Shown here: in pieces, positions 24,141-32,677 of the stretch
Layout of the letters: each line of letters opens with the position of its first letter
Numbering within the stretch: the first letter of the stretch is position 1
Assembly (NCBI RefSeq): GCF_014648595.1
Contig: NZ_BMRK01000008.1
Location: 1-64,000, forward strand
Direction of reading: 5' to 3'
From: Nocardioides luteus
GTDB taxonomy: Bacteria; Actinomycetota; Actinomycetes; Propionibacteriales; Nocardioidaceae
Length of the DNA: 64,000 bases
Notes under the pieces: model-generated
Database searches by the model: none
What the model was told of the DNA's origin: nothing
What the model saw: only the letters and a program-made list of their open reading frames with translations
Translations under genes and position numbers: made by a program

Positions 24141-24668
24141 TCAGGCCTTGGCCTCGTCCTCGGTGGTCTCCTCGGCGGGAGCCTCCTCGGCAGCAGCCTC
24201 GGTCTCGGTGACCTCGGTCTCCTCGGCCGGAGCCTCCTCAGCCGGGGTCTCCTCGACGGGAGCAGCAGCCGGCGCCGCGGCAGCCGGAGCAGCCTTGGTC
24301 TTCGGCTCGTACGCCTCGTTGACGAGCTCGATCACAGCCATCGGGGCGTTGTCGCCCTTCCGGGGGCCGATCTTGGTGATCCGGGTGTAGCCACCCGGAC
24401 GCTCCGCGAACTGCTCGGCGATCTCGGTGAAGAGGGTGTGCACGACGGACTTGTCGCGGATGGTCTTGAGGACCTCGCGGCGGTTGTGCAGGTCACCCTT
24501 CTTGGCCTTGGTGATCAGCTTCTCCGCGACAGGGCGGAGAACCCGGGCCTTGGCCTCGGTGGTGGTGATGCGGCCGTTCTCGAACAGCGCGGTGGCGAGG
24601 TTCGAGACGATCAGCTTCTGGTGCGCGGGCGAGCCGCCGAGGCGGGCACCCTTCTTCGGGGTAGGCAT
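24141..24668 (-). CDS. rplQ: 50S ribosomal protein L17 with acidic tail
   Basis: Large-subunit protein near the exit-tunnel opening. The L17 core is clear ([19 protein letters not shown], then [13 protein letters not shown]-like [13 protein letters not shown] and [14 protein letters not shown]). The core ends near residue 125. Residues 126-175 are an Ala/Glu/Thr-rich acidic tail absent from the roughly 120-aa proteins of most bacteria. The last gene of the alpha operon, 71 bases after rpoA, with a strong terminator behind it. Confidence 0.97.
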   Translation of the reverse strand: MPTPKKGARLGGSPAHQKLIVSNLATALFENGRITTTEAKARVLRPVAEKLITKAKKGDLHNRREVLKTIRDKSVVHTLFTEIAEQFAERPGGYTRITKIGPRKGDNAPMAVIELVNEAYEPKTKAAPAAAAPAAAPVEETPAEEAPAEETEVTETEAAAEEAPAEETTEDEAKA

Positions 24669-24739
24669 CGTGCCTGCTCCTTCTCTCCGGCCGTATCAGG
24701 TACCGGGGTAGACGCTCCGAGGAGCGGTTTGGTGGAAAC

Positions 24740-25756
24740 TCAGTACTGCTCGTCCTCGACGAACGCGTCGTCGTCATCGTCACCGTAGGCGGCGAGGGCG
24801 GCGGACGGGTCGAAGCCCGGAGCGCTGTCCTTGAGGGACAGGCCCATCTCGTGCAGCTTCAGCTTGACCTCGTCGATGGACTTGGCGCCGAAGTTGCGGA
24901 TGTCGAGCAGGTCCTGCTCCGAGCGGGAGATGAGCTCACCCACGGTGTGGATGCCCTCGCGCTTGAGGCAGTTGTAGGAGCGGACGGTCAGCTGCAGGTC
25001 CTCGACCGGGAGGGCGAGGTCGGCGGCGAGCTGCTCGTCGACCGGCGACGGGCCGATGTCGATGCCCTCGGCGTCGACGTTCAGCTCGCGGGCCAGACCG
25101 AAGAGCTCGACCAGGGTCTTACCGGCCGAGGCGATCGCGTCGCGGGGAGCGATCGACGGCTTGGTCTCGACGTCGATGACGAGCTTGTCGAAGTCGGTGC
25201 GCTGCTCGACACGAGTCGCCTCGACCTTGTAGCTGACCTTGAGGACCGGCGAGTAGATCGAGTCGACCGGGATGCGGCCGATCTCGTTCTCGGCGCCCTT
25301 GTTCTGGACCGCGGAGACGTAGCCACGACCGCGCTCGACGACGAGCTCGAGCTCGATCTTGCCCTTGTCGGAGAGCGTGGCGATCTTCAGGTCGGGGTTG
25401 TGCACCTCGACACCGGCCGGCGGCGCGATGTCGGCAGCGGTGACGTCACCGGCACCGGACTTGCGCAGGTACATGGTGACGGGCTCGTCGTGCTCGGAGG
25501 AGACGACCAGACCCTTGAGGTTGAGGATGATCTCGGTGACATCCTCCTTGACGCCCTCGATGGTCGAGAACTCGTGGAGAACACCGTCGATCTTGATCGA
25601 GGTGACCGAAGCACCGGGAATCGAGGAGAGCAGGGTGCGGCGAAGAGAGTTGCCCAGCGTGTAACCGAAGCCCGGCTCGAGGGGCTCGATCACGAAACGG
25701 GAGCGGAACTCCTCGACGGACTCTTCCGACAGGGTGGGGCGCTGTGCGATAAGCAC
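24740..25756 (-). CDS. rpoA: DNA-directed RNA polymerase alpha subunit
   Basis: The 338-aa alpha subunit, which dimerises to start polymerase assembly. The N-terminal domain shows [20 protein letters not shown], and the C-terminal domain shows [20 protein letters not shown] and [16 protein letters not shown], the DNA- and activator-contacting part. GTG start at 25756 with AAAGGA 7 bases upstream. It lies between rpsD (149-base gap holding a hairpin) and rplQ. The acidic C-terminal end ([13 protein letters not shown]) is usual in actinobacteria. Confidence 0.98.
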   Translation of the reverse strand: MLIAQRPTLSEESVEEFRSRFVIEPLEPGFGYTLGNSLRRTLLSSIPGASVTSIKIDGVLHEFSTIEGVKEDVTEIILNLKGLVVSSEHDEPVTMYLRKSGAGDVTAADIAPPAGVEVHNPDLKIATLSDKGKIELELVVERGRGYVSAVQNKGAENEIGRIPVDSIYSPVLKVSYKVEATRVEQRTDFDKLVIDVETKPSIAPRDAIASAGKTLVELFGLARELNVDAEGIDIGPSPVDEQLAADLALPVEDLQLTVRSYNCLKREGIHTVGELISRSEQDLLDIRNFGAKSIDEVKLKLHEMGLSLKDSAPGFDPSAALAAYGDDDDDAFVEDEQY

Positions 25757-25839
25757 TGATTTGTCCTTTCCGGGCCGACCGCTATTTGACGGACCCGAAC
25801 TTCAAGGGGTGATGACGGAAGGCTGTGGGGGCGGCAAGG

Positions 25840-25877
25840 CCCCGGCGTACATCTTCTATGAAGTTTGAACGCCGGGG
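25840..25877 (-). promoter_or_regulatory. Intercistronic hairpin between rpsD and rpoA
   Basis: Arms ccccggcgt (25840-25848) and acgccgggg (25869-25877) pair perfectly over 9 bases around a 20-base AT-richer centre that itself holds cttctatgaag. No T run follows on the minus strand, so a partial attenuator, an RNA-processing or stability site, or a protein-binding site is likelier than a full terminator. Confidence 0.55.
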
Positions 25878-25905
25878 ACTCACCGTGGTTACTGCAGGTG
25901 GCCGA

Positions 25906-26514
25906 TCAGAGCTTCGAGTAGTACTCGACGATCAGCTGCTCCTGGACCGGGACGTCGATCTGCGCCCGGACGGGGAGCTGGTGAACCAGGATGCGCATCC
26001 GGCTCGGGACAGCCTCGAGCCAAGCCGGGACGACGCGCTCGCCGTGGGTCTCGCGAGCCACGATGAACGGGGTCATCTCCAGCGACTTCTCGCGAACGTC
26101 GATGACGTCGTGAGCCGAGACCTGGAACGAAGGCACGTTGACCTTCTTGCCGTTGACCAGGAAGTGGCCGTGGACGACCAGCTGGCGGGCCTGGCGGCGG
26201 GTGCGGGCGAAGCCGGCACGGTAGACGACGTTGTCCAGGCGGCCCTCGAGCAGCTGGAGCAGGTTGTCACCGGTCTTGCCGTCGCGACGGTGGGCCTCGG
26301 CGTAGTAGGAGGCGAACTGCTTCTCCATCACGCCGTAGGTGAAGCGAGCCTTCTGCTTCTCACGAAGCTGGAGGAGGTACTCGCTCTCCTTGATGCGGCC
26401 GCGGCCGTGCTGGCCGGGAGGGTAGGGGCGCTTCTCGAACGCTGCGTCGTTGCCGACAAGGTCGACACCGAGACGGCGCGACTTGCGGGTCATGGGTCCG
26501 GTGTAACGGGCCAT
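25906..26514 (-). CDS. rpsD: 30S ribosomal protein S4
   Basis: Primary assembly protein of the 30S body and, in some bacteria, a translational repressor of its own operon. The 202-aa product has MARYTGPMTRKSRRLG, the S4 RNA-binding domain (LDNVVYRAGFARTRRQARQLVVHGHFLVNG) and the usual C-terminus. It lacks the N-terminal Cys cluster of zinc-type S4, as in other actinobacteria. 34 bases after rpsK. Confidence 0.97.
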   Translation of the reverse strand: MARYTGPMTRKSRRLGVDLVGNDAAFEKRPYPPGQHGRGRIKESEYLLQLREKQKARFTYGVMEKQFASYYAEAHRRDGKTGDNLLQLLEGRLDNVVYRAGFARTRRQARQLVVHGHFLVNGKKVNVPSFQVSAHDVIDVREKSLEMTPFIVARETHGERVVPAWLEAVPSRMRILVHQLPVRAQIDVPVQEQLIVEYYSKL

Positions 26515-26548
26515 TACTCTTCAGTCTCCTTCTATGTCTCGGTGGGGA

Positions 26549-26950
26549 TCAAACGCGGCGGCGCTTGGGCGGACGGCAGCCGTTGTGCGGAGCCGGCGTG
26601 ACGTCCTGGATGGTGCCGACCTCGAGGCCGATCGCACCCAGGGAGCGGATCGCGGTCTCGCGGCCCGAGCCCGGGCCCTTCACGAAGACGTCGATCTTCT
26701 TCATGCCGTGGTCCATCGCGCGGCGGCCAGCGGCCTCAGCGGCCATCTGAGCGGCGAACGGGGTCGACTTGCGCGAGCCCTTGAAACCGACGGTGCCGGC
26801 CGAGGCCCACGAGATCACCGCACCGGTCGGGTCGGTGATCGTGACGATCGTGTTGTTGAACGTGCTCTTGATGTGGGCCTCGCCCTGAGCGACGTTCTTC
26901 TTCTCCTTGCGACGAACCTTCGTCGCACCCTGTCGGGTCTTCGGAGGCAT
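26549..26950 (-). CDS. rpsK: 30S ribosomal protein S11
   Basis: A 133-aa platform protein that lines the mRNA exit channel. The basic N-terminal tail [20 protein letters not shown] is followed by [20 protein letters not shown] and the C-terminal [11 protein letters not shown], all diagnostic. It sits between rpsM and rpsD in the alpha operon, 71 bases after rpsM. Confidence 0.98.
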   Translation of the reverse strand: MPPKTRQGATKVRRKEKKNVAQGEAHIKSTFNNTIVTITDPTGAVISWASAGTVGFKGSRKSTPFAAQMAAEAAGRRAMDHGMKKIDVFVKGPGSGRETAIRSLGAIGLEVGTIQDVTPAPHNGCRPPKRRRV

Positions 26951-27021
26951 GCATTAACTCCTGTGTTGGCTGGTCTGTGAGATCGAGGCGAAAGCCGGAT
27001 CAACGCGCAGAGCGCGTGCGA

Positions 27022-27399
27022 TCACTTGGCCTTCTTCTTGCCGGCGACGGTGCGCTTCGGGCCCTTGCGGGTGCGCGCGTTGGTCTTGGTGCGCTGACCG
27101 CGGACCGGAAGGCCCTGACGGTGGCGGCGACCCTGGTAGCTGCCGATCTCGATCTTGCGGCGGATGTCAGCCTGAACCTCGCGACGGAGGTCACCCTCGG
27201 TCTGGATGTTCTGGGCCTCGATCTCGTCGCGGAGCTTGACCAGCTCGTCCTCGGCCAGAGCGTGCACCCGGGTGTTCGGGTCGACGCCGGTGGCCTCGAG
27301 GAGCTTCTGCGAGGTGGTACGGCCGATGCCGTAGATGTAGGTGAGAGCGATCTCCACGCGCTTGTCGCGCGGAAGGTCAACACCTTGGAGGCGTGCCAT
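27022..27399 (-). CDS. rpsM: 30S ribosomal protein S13
   Basis: A 125-aa head protein that contacts the P-site tRNA and the 50S subunit. [21 protein letters not shown] and the C-terminal [20 protein letters not shown] are diagnostic. A 186-base gap separates it from rpmJ upstream. That gap has a weak cagagg/cctctg pairing and an AT-rich stretch (gcgaatattcagttg), so an internal promoter or attenuator is possible. Confidence 0.98.
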   Translation of the reverse strand: MARLQGVDLPRDKRVEIALTYIYGIGRTTSQKLLEATGVDPNTRVHALAEDELVKLRDEIEAQNIQTEGDLRREVQADIRRKIEIGSYQGRRHRQGLPVRGQRTKTNARTRKGPKRTVAGKKKAK

Positions 27400-27585
27400 G
27401 TCGTTCCTTCTCGTTCGTCAGAGGTGTCGTTCGGGTCGCGCCCCGGGGTGGCATCCTCGGGCTCCGGCCTCTGAACCGGAGGTGCTTCGGGTTTCGGCGA
27501 TCAGCCTGTCGAAATCCCTAGCGACTCGATGCGAATATTCAGTTGTCGGTGGGCGAGCTCGACTCGACCACCCTCCGCGGAACCC

Positions 27586-27699
27586 TCAGCCCTGGCGCTG
27601 CTTGTGGCGCGGGTTGTCGCAGATCACCATGACGCGGCCGTGGCGACGGATCACCTTGCACTTGTCACAGATCTTCTTCACGCTCGGGTTGACCTTCAT
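27586..27699 (-). CDS. rpmJ: 50S ribosomal protein L36, zinc type
   Basis: A 37-aa protein starting [20 protein letters not shown], with zinc ligands Cys-x2-Cys, then Cys and His ([10 protein letters not shown]). This is the zinc-binding form that is replaced by a Zn-free paralogue under zinc starvation in some actinobacteria. Start at 27699 follows an AAAGG site. 26 bases after infA. Confidence 0.97.
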   Translation of the reverse strand: MKVNPSVKKICDKCKVIRRHGRVMVICDNPRHKQRQG

Positions 27700-27725
27700 G
27701 TCAGCCCTTTCTTGTCTAGACCGGC

Positions 27726-27947
27726 TTACTTGTACCGGTAGACGATCCGACCGCGCGTCAGGTCGTAGGGGGACAGCTCGACCACCACGCGGTCCTCGGG
27801 GAGGATCCGGATGTAGTGCTGTCGCATCTTGCCGCTGATGTGGGCGAGAACCTTGTGTCCGTTGCTCAGCTCCACACGGAACATGGCGTTGGGGAGGGCC
27901 TCCACTACGGTGCCCTCGATCTCGATCACGCCTTCTTTCTTCGGCAT
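27726..27947 (-). CDS. infA: Translation initiation factor IF-1
   Basis: A single OB-fold, 73-aa factor that blocks the ribosomal A site during initiation. It starts [20 protein letters not shown] and ends [12 protein letters not shown]. An in-frame ATG nine codons upstream (27974) would add [10 protein letters not shown] prefer 27947 because it gives the family length. First gene of the alpha operon here. The usual upstream neighbour map is 7.2 kb away, beyond the conservon block. Confidence 0.96.
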   Translation of the reverse strand: MPKKEGVIEIEGTVVEALPNAMFRVELSNGHKVLAHISGKMRQHYIRILPEDRVVVELSPYDLTRGRIVYRYK

Positions 27948-27986
27948 GCCCTCTGCAATCTGTTGGTCGGTCATCTACCGTGCAAA

Positions 27987-28008
27987 CCACGGGTCGGGTG
28001 ACCCGTGG
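27987..28008 (-). promoter_or_regulatory. Hairpin in the infA leader
   Basis: Arms ccacgggt (27987-27994) and acccgtgg (28001-28008) pair perfectly with a 6-base loop. It lies 40 bases upstream of the infA start, inside the expected 5' untranslated region. Confidence 0.5.
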
Positions 28009-28170
28009 GTGGTCCGGGAACCTCCCGTCCCGACGACCGAGCCGTCGAGACCGGTGGACCTCGTGAAGCCATCTGCATGTCTCACCCGCGAGCGCACAGA
28101 AGCGCGCTGACCGGGCAGCCGCGAGGCACGACGAGACAGACCCACGTTGGACCGACTACCAAGCCTAGAC

Positions 28171-28199
28171 CCCTAGAACAGCAATGCCCTAATCGTCAA
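28171..28199 (-). promoter_or_regulatory. Candidate promoter of the infA operon
   Basis: On the minus strand TTGACG (28199-28194) is followed after 17 bases by CTAGGG (28176-28171), close to the -35/-10 pattern of vegetative actinobacterial promoters. It overlaps the last codons of the monooxygenase gene and would give a leader of about 215 bases for infA. Confidence 0.4.
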
Positions 28200-29449
28200 G
28201 CCCGGGTCGCCGCGTCCGCCTCCGCGACCTCGGCGATGTAGGCCAGCGCGGCCTCCGGGTCACCGAGGAACGGGCCCAGGTCCTCCGGGTGCGGGAACAG
28301 CCGGGTGAACCGGTCCGCGATCGGCTGGTGCTGCGTCGCCGCACCGAGCACGTGCTGGACGTGGTCGGGCAGCGGGTTGAGCAGCGCGTCGGTCAGACCG
28401 GTCGAGTGCTGGGCGCGCGTCTCCCAGAACTTCTCGAAGGTCGCCTGCATCCACTCCGGGTCGAACGGCCGGTCGCCGCGCTCCAGGATCGCCTGGGTGT
28501 AGATGCCCGCACAGTGGGCTGCGGTGTTGGAGCCCTGGCCCGCGATCGGGTCGTTGAGGACGACGACGTCACCCATCCCGAAGACATAGCTGCCGTCGCC
28601 GACGTCGGCGTACGGCTTGCGGACCATGCCGGTGAACGCGCCGGAGAGCGATGCCCGCGCGTCGGTGGGTTCGCAGTCGCGCATCAGCTCGCCCTCCCAC
28701 GGCATGTACTCGTTCATCACGTGCTGCAGCCGGCGCAGGTGCTCGTCGGGACGCGGACGGTCCCAGAAGCAGTCGAGCGGGCCGTCGGGGACGGCCTCGA
28801 CGAAGGCGACCCGGCTCGGGCCGAACTCGGTCAGGGCACTGATCACGAACAGCTCCCCCACCCCGGGCGCGACGTTGATCCGCATGGCCCCCGGCGGGAA
28901 GTCGTCGGGCTCGACCATCCCGTGCAGGTAGATCGCCGCGAGCGCGCGGCCCGGCGTGTCGTACTTCGTGCGCACCGGGTCACGGTCGAAGAGGTCGACG
29001 ATCTCGCCCTTGCCCGCGGCGATCAGGGTCAGGTCGTACATCGCCGCCAGCCCGGCCAGGTCGGAGGTCATCACCGGGTGGTAGATGATCCTGCCGCCGC
29101 GCTCCTCGAAGAGCTCCAGCCAGGTGGACATCTTCAGGCGCTGGTCGACGGACATCGCGTAGGGCTGCCAGGGGCCGTCGAACTTGAGCGCTCGGACGCC
29201 GGGCTCGGGGCTGACCGAGATGCCGACGTCGTTGATGTGCGGCGCCTCGTCCTCCCACAGGTTCAGGTCGTACGCACGCTCGTGCTCGAGCGCCGGGTGG
29301 AACATGACCTGAGTCGACGTCGGCCAGCCGTCACGGATCTCGGCGGGCGTACGCGCGGACATGACCGTCACCTCGTAGCCCTCCGTCTGGAGGCTGAGGG
29401 CGAGCTGCATGCCCGCCTGTCCGGCGCCGACGATCAGGATCTTGCGCAA
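28196..29449 (-). CDS. Styrene/indole monooxygenase-like FAD protein
   Basis: A 417-aa flavoprotein of the styrene monooxygenase StyA group. It shows an N-terminal Rossmann FAD motif (RKILIVGAGQAGMQLALSL), TSTQVMFHPALEHERAYDL, and the second FAD region FGMGDVVVLNDPIAGQGSN. StyA-type enzymes need a separate flavin reductase, and none is adjacent. The substrate is unknown. It is the last gene of a five-gene run, 33 bases after cvnD, in the place where many conservons carry a cytochrome P450. This suggests that the conservon controls or delivers something to this enzyme. Confidence 0.85.
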   Translation of the reverse strand: MRKILIVGAGQAGMQLALSLQTEGYEVTVMSARTPAEIRDGWPTSTQVMFHPALEHERAYDLNLWEDEAPHINDVGISVSPEPGVRALKFDGPWQPYAMSVDQRLKMSTWLELFEERGGRIIYHPVMTSDLAGLAAMYDLTLIAAGKGEIVDLFDRDPVRTKYDTPGRALAAIYLHGMVEPDDFPPGAMRINVAPGVGELFVISALTEFGPSRVAFVEAVPDGPLDCFWDRPRPDEHLRRLQHVMNEYMPWEGELMRDCEPTDARASLSGAFTGMVRKPYADVGDGSYVFGMGDVVVLNDPIAGQGSNTAAHCAGIYTQAILERGDRPFDPEWMQATFEKFWETRAQHSTGLTDALLNPLPDHVQHVLGAATQHQPIADRFTRLFPHPEDLGPFLGDPEAALAYIAEVAEADAATRA

Positions 29450-29482
29450 GGAAACTCCTTCGGAGTTGGGGCGCCTCCGGGC

Positions 29483-30073
29483 TCAGGCGCGTGTGGGGGT
29501 GGATTTCATGGTGTGCGACAGGGCCGTGACCAGCGTCTTGGCCGTGGACCGGCGGTCCCGGGCGTCCACGGTCACCAGCGGTGTCCGCTCGTCGAGGCAG
29601 AGCGCGTCGCGCACCTTCTCCAACGAGTGGGTCAGCTTCCCGTCGAACAGGTTCACCGCGACGATGAACGGGACGTCGGAGTCGTTCTCGAAGTAGTTGA
29701 CCGCCGGGAACGACGACTCGAGCTGGCGGGTGTCGACCAGCACCACGGCGCCGCTGGCACCCCGGCACAGGTCGTCCCACATCGGCCAGAACCGGGGCTG
29801 GCCAGGGGTGCCGAACAGGTAGAGCAGCAGGTCGGGAGCGAGGGTCACCCGGCCGAAGTCCATGGCGACCGTGGTGGTCGTCTTGGCGCTGGAGTCCGAG
29901 AGCGGGTCCACCGACTCACCGGCCTGCGTCATCCACGCCTCGGTGTTGACCGGCGGGATCTCGGAGACCGAGGCGACCATCGTCGACTTCCCGACGCCGA
30001 AACCTCCTGCGATGACGATCTTGGCAGAGGTGACGGTCAGCGCAGGGCGGTCAGCCGAGCTCGGAAAGGCCAT
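29483..30073 (-). CDS. cvnD: Conservon small GTPase-like protein (CvnD)
   Basis: A 196-aa P-loop protein with GGFGVGKST (23-31), the switch-like LYLFGTPGQPRFWPMWDDL and the NLFD guanine-specificity position. CvnD proteins are small GTP-binding proteins (MglA/Ras-like) working with roadblock (CvnB) and DUF742 (CvnC) partners downstream of a CvnA kinase, as described for Streptomyces conservons. The start overlaps the end of cvnC by 23 bases, so translation is coupled. No membrane anchor is seen. Confidence 0.92.
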   Translation of the reverse strand: MAFPSSADRPALTVTSAKIVIAGGFGVGKSTMVASVSEIPPVNTEAWMTQAGESVDPLSDSSAKTTTTVAMDFGRVTLAPDLLLYLFGTPGQPRFWPMWDDLCRGASGAVVLVDTRQLESSFPAVNYFENDSDVPFIVAVNLFDGKLTHSLEKVRDALCLDERTPLVTVDARDRRSTAKTLVTALSHTMKSTPTRA

Positions 30074-30395
30074 CGATAACTCTCTTCAACAGGCGGTGGT
30101 CGAACGGGGAGTCGTAAGCCCCCTCGGCGATCTGCAGGTGCTCGGTCGAGGCGAGATCCTCGAGCAGCACGCGCGTCACACCGAGAGAGATCCCACAGTG
30201 CGCGGAGAGCTCCGCGACAGACTGCGGCCCGAGACGTACGCGGTCATAGAGTCTTCGCGACTCGGGCGACAGCTTGGCGGCCGCCCGGGCGTCGAAGTGC
30301 TTGGCAGAGACCAGCGTGTGGACATACAGCTGGTGGTTGGTCTGGGTGCGGCCACCGGTCAGTACGTACGGACGTACCCACGGGTTAGCGGTCAC
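30051..30395 (-). CDS. cvnC: Conservon DUF742 protein (CvnC)
   Basis: A 114-aa protein with the DUF742 opening WVRPYVLTGGRT and a winged-helix-like second half (SPESRRLYDRVRLGPQSVAELSAHCGISLGVTRVLLEDLA). GTG start at 30395 with GGAG eight bases upstream. The same frame stays open for another 28 codons towards cvnB but has no start codon, so the 79-base gap may once have been coding. It overlaps cvnD. Its role is likely an adaptor in the conservon complex. Confidence 0.9.
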   Translation of the reverse strand: MTANPWVRPYVLTGGRTQTNHQLYVHTLVSAKHFDARAAAKLSPESRRLYDRVRLGPQSVAELSAHCGISLGVTRVLLEDLASTEHLQIAEGAYDSPFDHRLLKRVIDGLSELG

Positions 30396-30474
30396 GTCGC
30401 CGGCTCCGTAGCGCAGGCGCCAGTGGACGGACCCGGCGACGTGATGATCGTCTGGTTCGCTCGCTGACGCTCGT

Positions 30475-30924
30475 TCACGCTCTCTCCCCGGCCATCGAGC
30501 TGACGGTCATCTGACGCAGCTCGTCGCGCATCTGCGGGGTGAGTACGTGGCCGACGGCGTCGACCATCTGGGCCATCTTGTGGGCGACGACGCCGAGGTT
30601 GGCGCCTGCGCCGACCAGGACGGCGAAGCCGGCGAGGTCGCCGATGCCCATGAAGAGGAAGTGACCGGTGTGGAACTTCAGCATCACCTGGTCACAGCCC
30701 GGCTCGCCCACCTCGCGTGCGATGTTGTTGCCGAGACTGATCACTCCGGCGGTCATCGCGGCCAGCGGGTCGGCGATGTTGGCCGACATGTTGCCGGCGC
30801 CGATCAGCGGGAGCCCGTCGGAGGAGACGATGAGCGCATGGGTCACACCTGGGGTGGAGCTGGCGAAGTTGTCGATCAGCCAGCTGAATTCCTTGGGGTC
30901 GCGGGGGACGACCGGGCTTTCCAT
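30475..30924 (-). CDS. cvnB: Conservon roadblock/LC7 protein (CvnB)
   Basis: A 149-aa roadblock/LC7 domain protein: FSWLIDNFASSTPGVTHALI, VSSDGLPLIGAGNMS, and HFLFMGIGDLAGFAVLVGAGANLGVV are typical. In conservons, and in the Myxococcus MglB system, such proteins regulate the partner small GTPase. It lies 29 bases after cvnA and 79 bases before cvnC in the same orientation. Confidence 0.93.
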   Translation of the reverse strand: MESPVVPRDPKEFSWLIDNFASSTPGVTHALIVSSDGLPLIGAGNMSANIADPLAAMTAGVISLGNNIAREVGEPGCDQVMLKFHTGHFLFMGIGDLAGFAVLVGAGANLGVVAHKMAQMVDAVGHVLTPQMRDELRQMTVSSMAGERA

Positions 30925-30953
30925 TACGAAAGGGTTCCTCTCACTGCTGGGTC

Positions 30954-32498
30954 TTAGCTACCAAGGGAGAACGCGTCGAGATCGTCGGCGAAGGAGTGCC
31001 GTGCCGCCGACTGGTCCTCGGGTGAGGCCTCAGCGGGCTGCGGTCCGGCGGCTGCTTCTGGCTCGGTCTGCTTGTTGCGCAGGCTGACCGGCTCCCGGCG
31101 CGGGAGCCCACCGGACTCTACTGGGCCACTCTGCCCAGCGGACGCGGAGGTCCCATTCGTCTCATCCGTCCCACCCGTCTCACCGGGAAGGGGAATCGAC
31201 GTCTTCATCGTGTCGGTGGAGACATCTGCCGACGACTGCTGGCTGGGCGGCGGCGCGAACTGCGCCGACGGCTGCCGCTGAGGCTGCAGCGCGGGCTGCT
31301 GACCGGTCTGCGGCCCAGAGGGCTGGGACGGGCGCCGCACGGGCTCCAGCGAGGACAGGCGGTGGGCCTGCGTCGACTGGATCGTGGCGTGCGACGGCGC
31401 CGGCTGCGAGGACTGGGACGAGGACTGAACCGAGGACTGGGCCGAGGACTGGGCCGACGACTGCGACGACGACCGCGACGACGACTGGGCCGACGACGGC
31501 ACCCCCTGCGGGCCGCGGCGCCGCGGCGCGGGCGGCAGGACCGCGACGCTGGACGCGCTCGACGTCTTCGGCGCCTCGGCGCGCTCGAGCGGCGCGACCG
31601 GCAGCTCGCACAGGAGCTGAGCCGGCACGGTGACCATCGCGATCATCCCGTGGCCGGGAGCGGGGCGGGTGGCGAGGCGTACGTCGATGTCGTACTTGCG
31701 GGCGATCCGGTGCACCACCGGGAAGCCGGTGTGGCTCCCGGACTTGGCGACCAGCTCCACGATCGGGCCCGCCAGCAGCGAGTTGAGCCGACCCACCGAC
31801 CGCTCGGGGATGCCGATGCCGGTGTCCTCGATGCGGAACAGCACGTCGCCGGCGTCGGCGAGGTGGACGTTGACCGTGACGTCGCCCGGCGAGTACTTCG
31901 TGGCGTTGTCGAGGAGCGCCGCGATCAGGCAGGAGACGTCGTCGGCGGCGTAGCCGATGACGGCCAGGTCGCTCACCCGGCCGATCGTGACCTGGTTGTA
32001 GCGCTCGATGCCCGACAGCGCCATCCGGATGATGTCCAGCAGGGACGTGTCGATGCCACCCATGTCGTCCTGTTCGCGACCTGCGAGCGTGCGCATGTCT
32101 CGGCTCGCACGCCGCATGCGAGTGACCGCGTGGTCGACCTCGTAGAGCTTCCTCAGCCGCTCGGGGTCGTCCTCGTCGGCCTCGAGGCCGTCGAGGGAGA
32201 TACGCATCTGCTCGGCCAGGCTGATCAGGTGGAGCCCGAACTGCTCCATGATCTCGGGCCAGGCCTCGTCCTCATCCTCTTGCGGCGGAGGGGGTGTGGA
32301 GTCGAGCGACGACGAGCTCAGCGACGTCGACAGCGGTGTGGAGATCGGAGTGGCGGGCGTCGTCGGGACCGGCGAGAAGGGCGTTGCCTGACCGCCGATC
32401 GGTGGGAATGAGCGAGCAGGACCCGGATCTGACTGCTCAGCGAGCGATGCAGCCTGGGGCCCCCGGCGCTTCAACCAGCGCGGGCTCCAGCGTGTCAT
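30954..32498 (-). CDS. cvnA: Conservon histidine-kinase-like protein, soluble form (CvnA)
   Basis: A 514-aa kinase-like protein. The dimerisation region VDHAVTRMRRASRDMRTLAG and an HATPase domain with N box IAALLDNATKYSP and G1 box EDTGIGIP are clear. CvnA proteins usually begin with a membrane-spanning sensor; this one starts with a Ser/Thr/Pro linker and has no transmembrane helix. After the ATPase domain comes a long disordered tail dominated by Ser/Gln runs, then Pro/Gln and acidic stretches, ending in a short FADDLDAFSLGS. It heads the cvnABCD-monooxygenase run. The palindrome at 32566 lies upstream. Confidence 0.9.
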   Translation of the reverse strand: MTRWSPRWLKRRGPQAASLAEQSDPGPARSFPPIGGQATPFSPVPTTPATPISTPLSTSLSSSSLDSTPPPPQEDEDEAWPEIMEQFGLHLISLAEQMRISLDGLEADEDDPERLRKLYEVDHAVTRMRRASRDMRTLAGREQDDMGGIDTSLLDIIRMALSGIERYNQVTIGRVSDLAVIGYAADDVSCLIAALLDNATKYSPGDVTVNVHLADAGDVLFRIEDTGIGIPERSVGRLNSLLAGPIVELVAKSGSHTGFPVVHRIARKYDIDVRLATRPAPGHGMIAMVTVPAQLLCELPVAPLERAEAPKTSSASSVAVLPPAPRRRGPQGVPSSAQSSSRSSSQSSAQSSAQSSVQSSSQSSQPAPSHATIQSTQAHRLSSLEPVRRPSQPSGPQTGQQPALQPQRQPSAQFAPPPSQQSSADVSTDTMKTSIPLPGETGGTDETNGTSASAGQSGPVESGGLPRREPVSLRNKQTEPEAAAGPQPAEASPEDQSAARHSFADDLDAFSLGS

Positions 32499-32565
32499 GA
32501 GGCGGCACTTTCAAATGTGGAGAAGGAAACAGAGCGGTGAACAGATTGGCACAACCGGTGCGCGA

Positions 32566-32579
32566 GCGTATCGATACGC
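32566..32579. promoter_or_regulatory. 14-bp palindrome upstream of cvnA
   Basis: The perfect palindrome gcgtatcgatacgc is centred 75 bases upstream of the cvnA start, in a 179-base non-coding gap. It is the best candidate operator for the conservon operon. The rest of the gap shows nothing I recognise. Confidence 0.45.
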
Positions 32580-32677
32580 GCCCGGAACCAGACAGTGTCC
32601 TAGGTCCCTCGTCCCAACTGGCTCAGGCGCGCCGTCGCCTCGCGACGAGGTGGCCCGATCCTACGCGCTCGCCCAAC

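Noticed and set aside
27726-27974. Longer IF-1 start at 27974
   Set aside because: The extra nine residues are not part of the family and the 73-aa form is the usual length, although the ribosome site does not decide.
30396-30478. A 28-codon ORF (MNERQRANQ...) starting by a GTGA overlap at the end of cvnB
   Set aside because: The overlap looks like translational coupling, but the frame stops after 28 codons and is out of frame with cvnC. It could be a coupling relay, but the evidence is thin.
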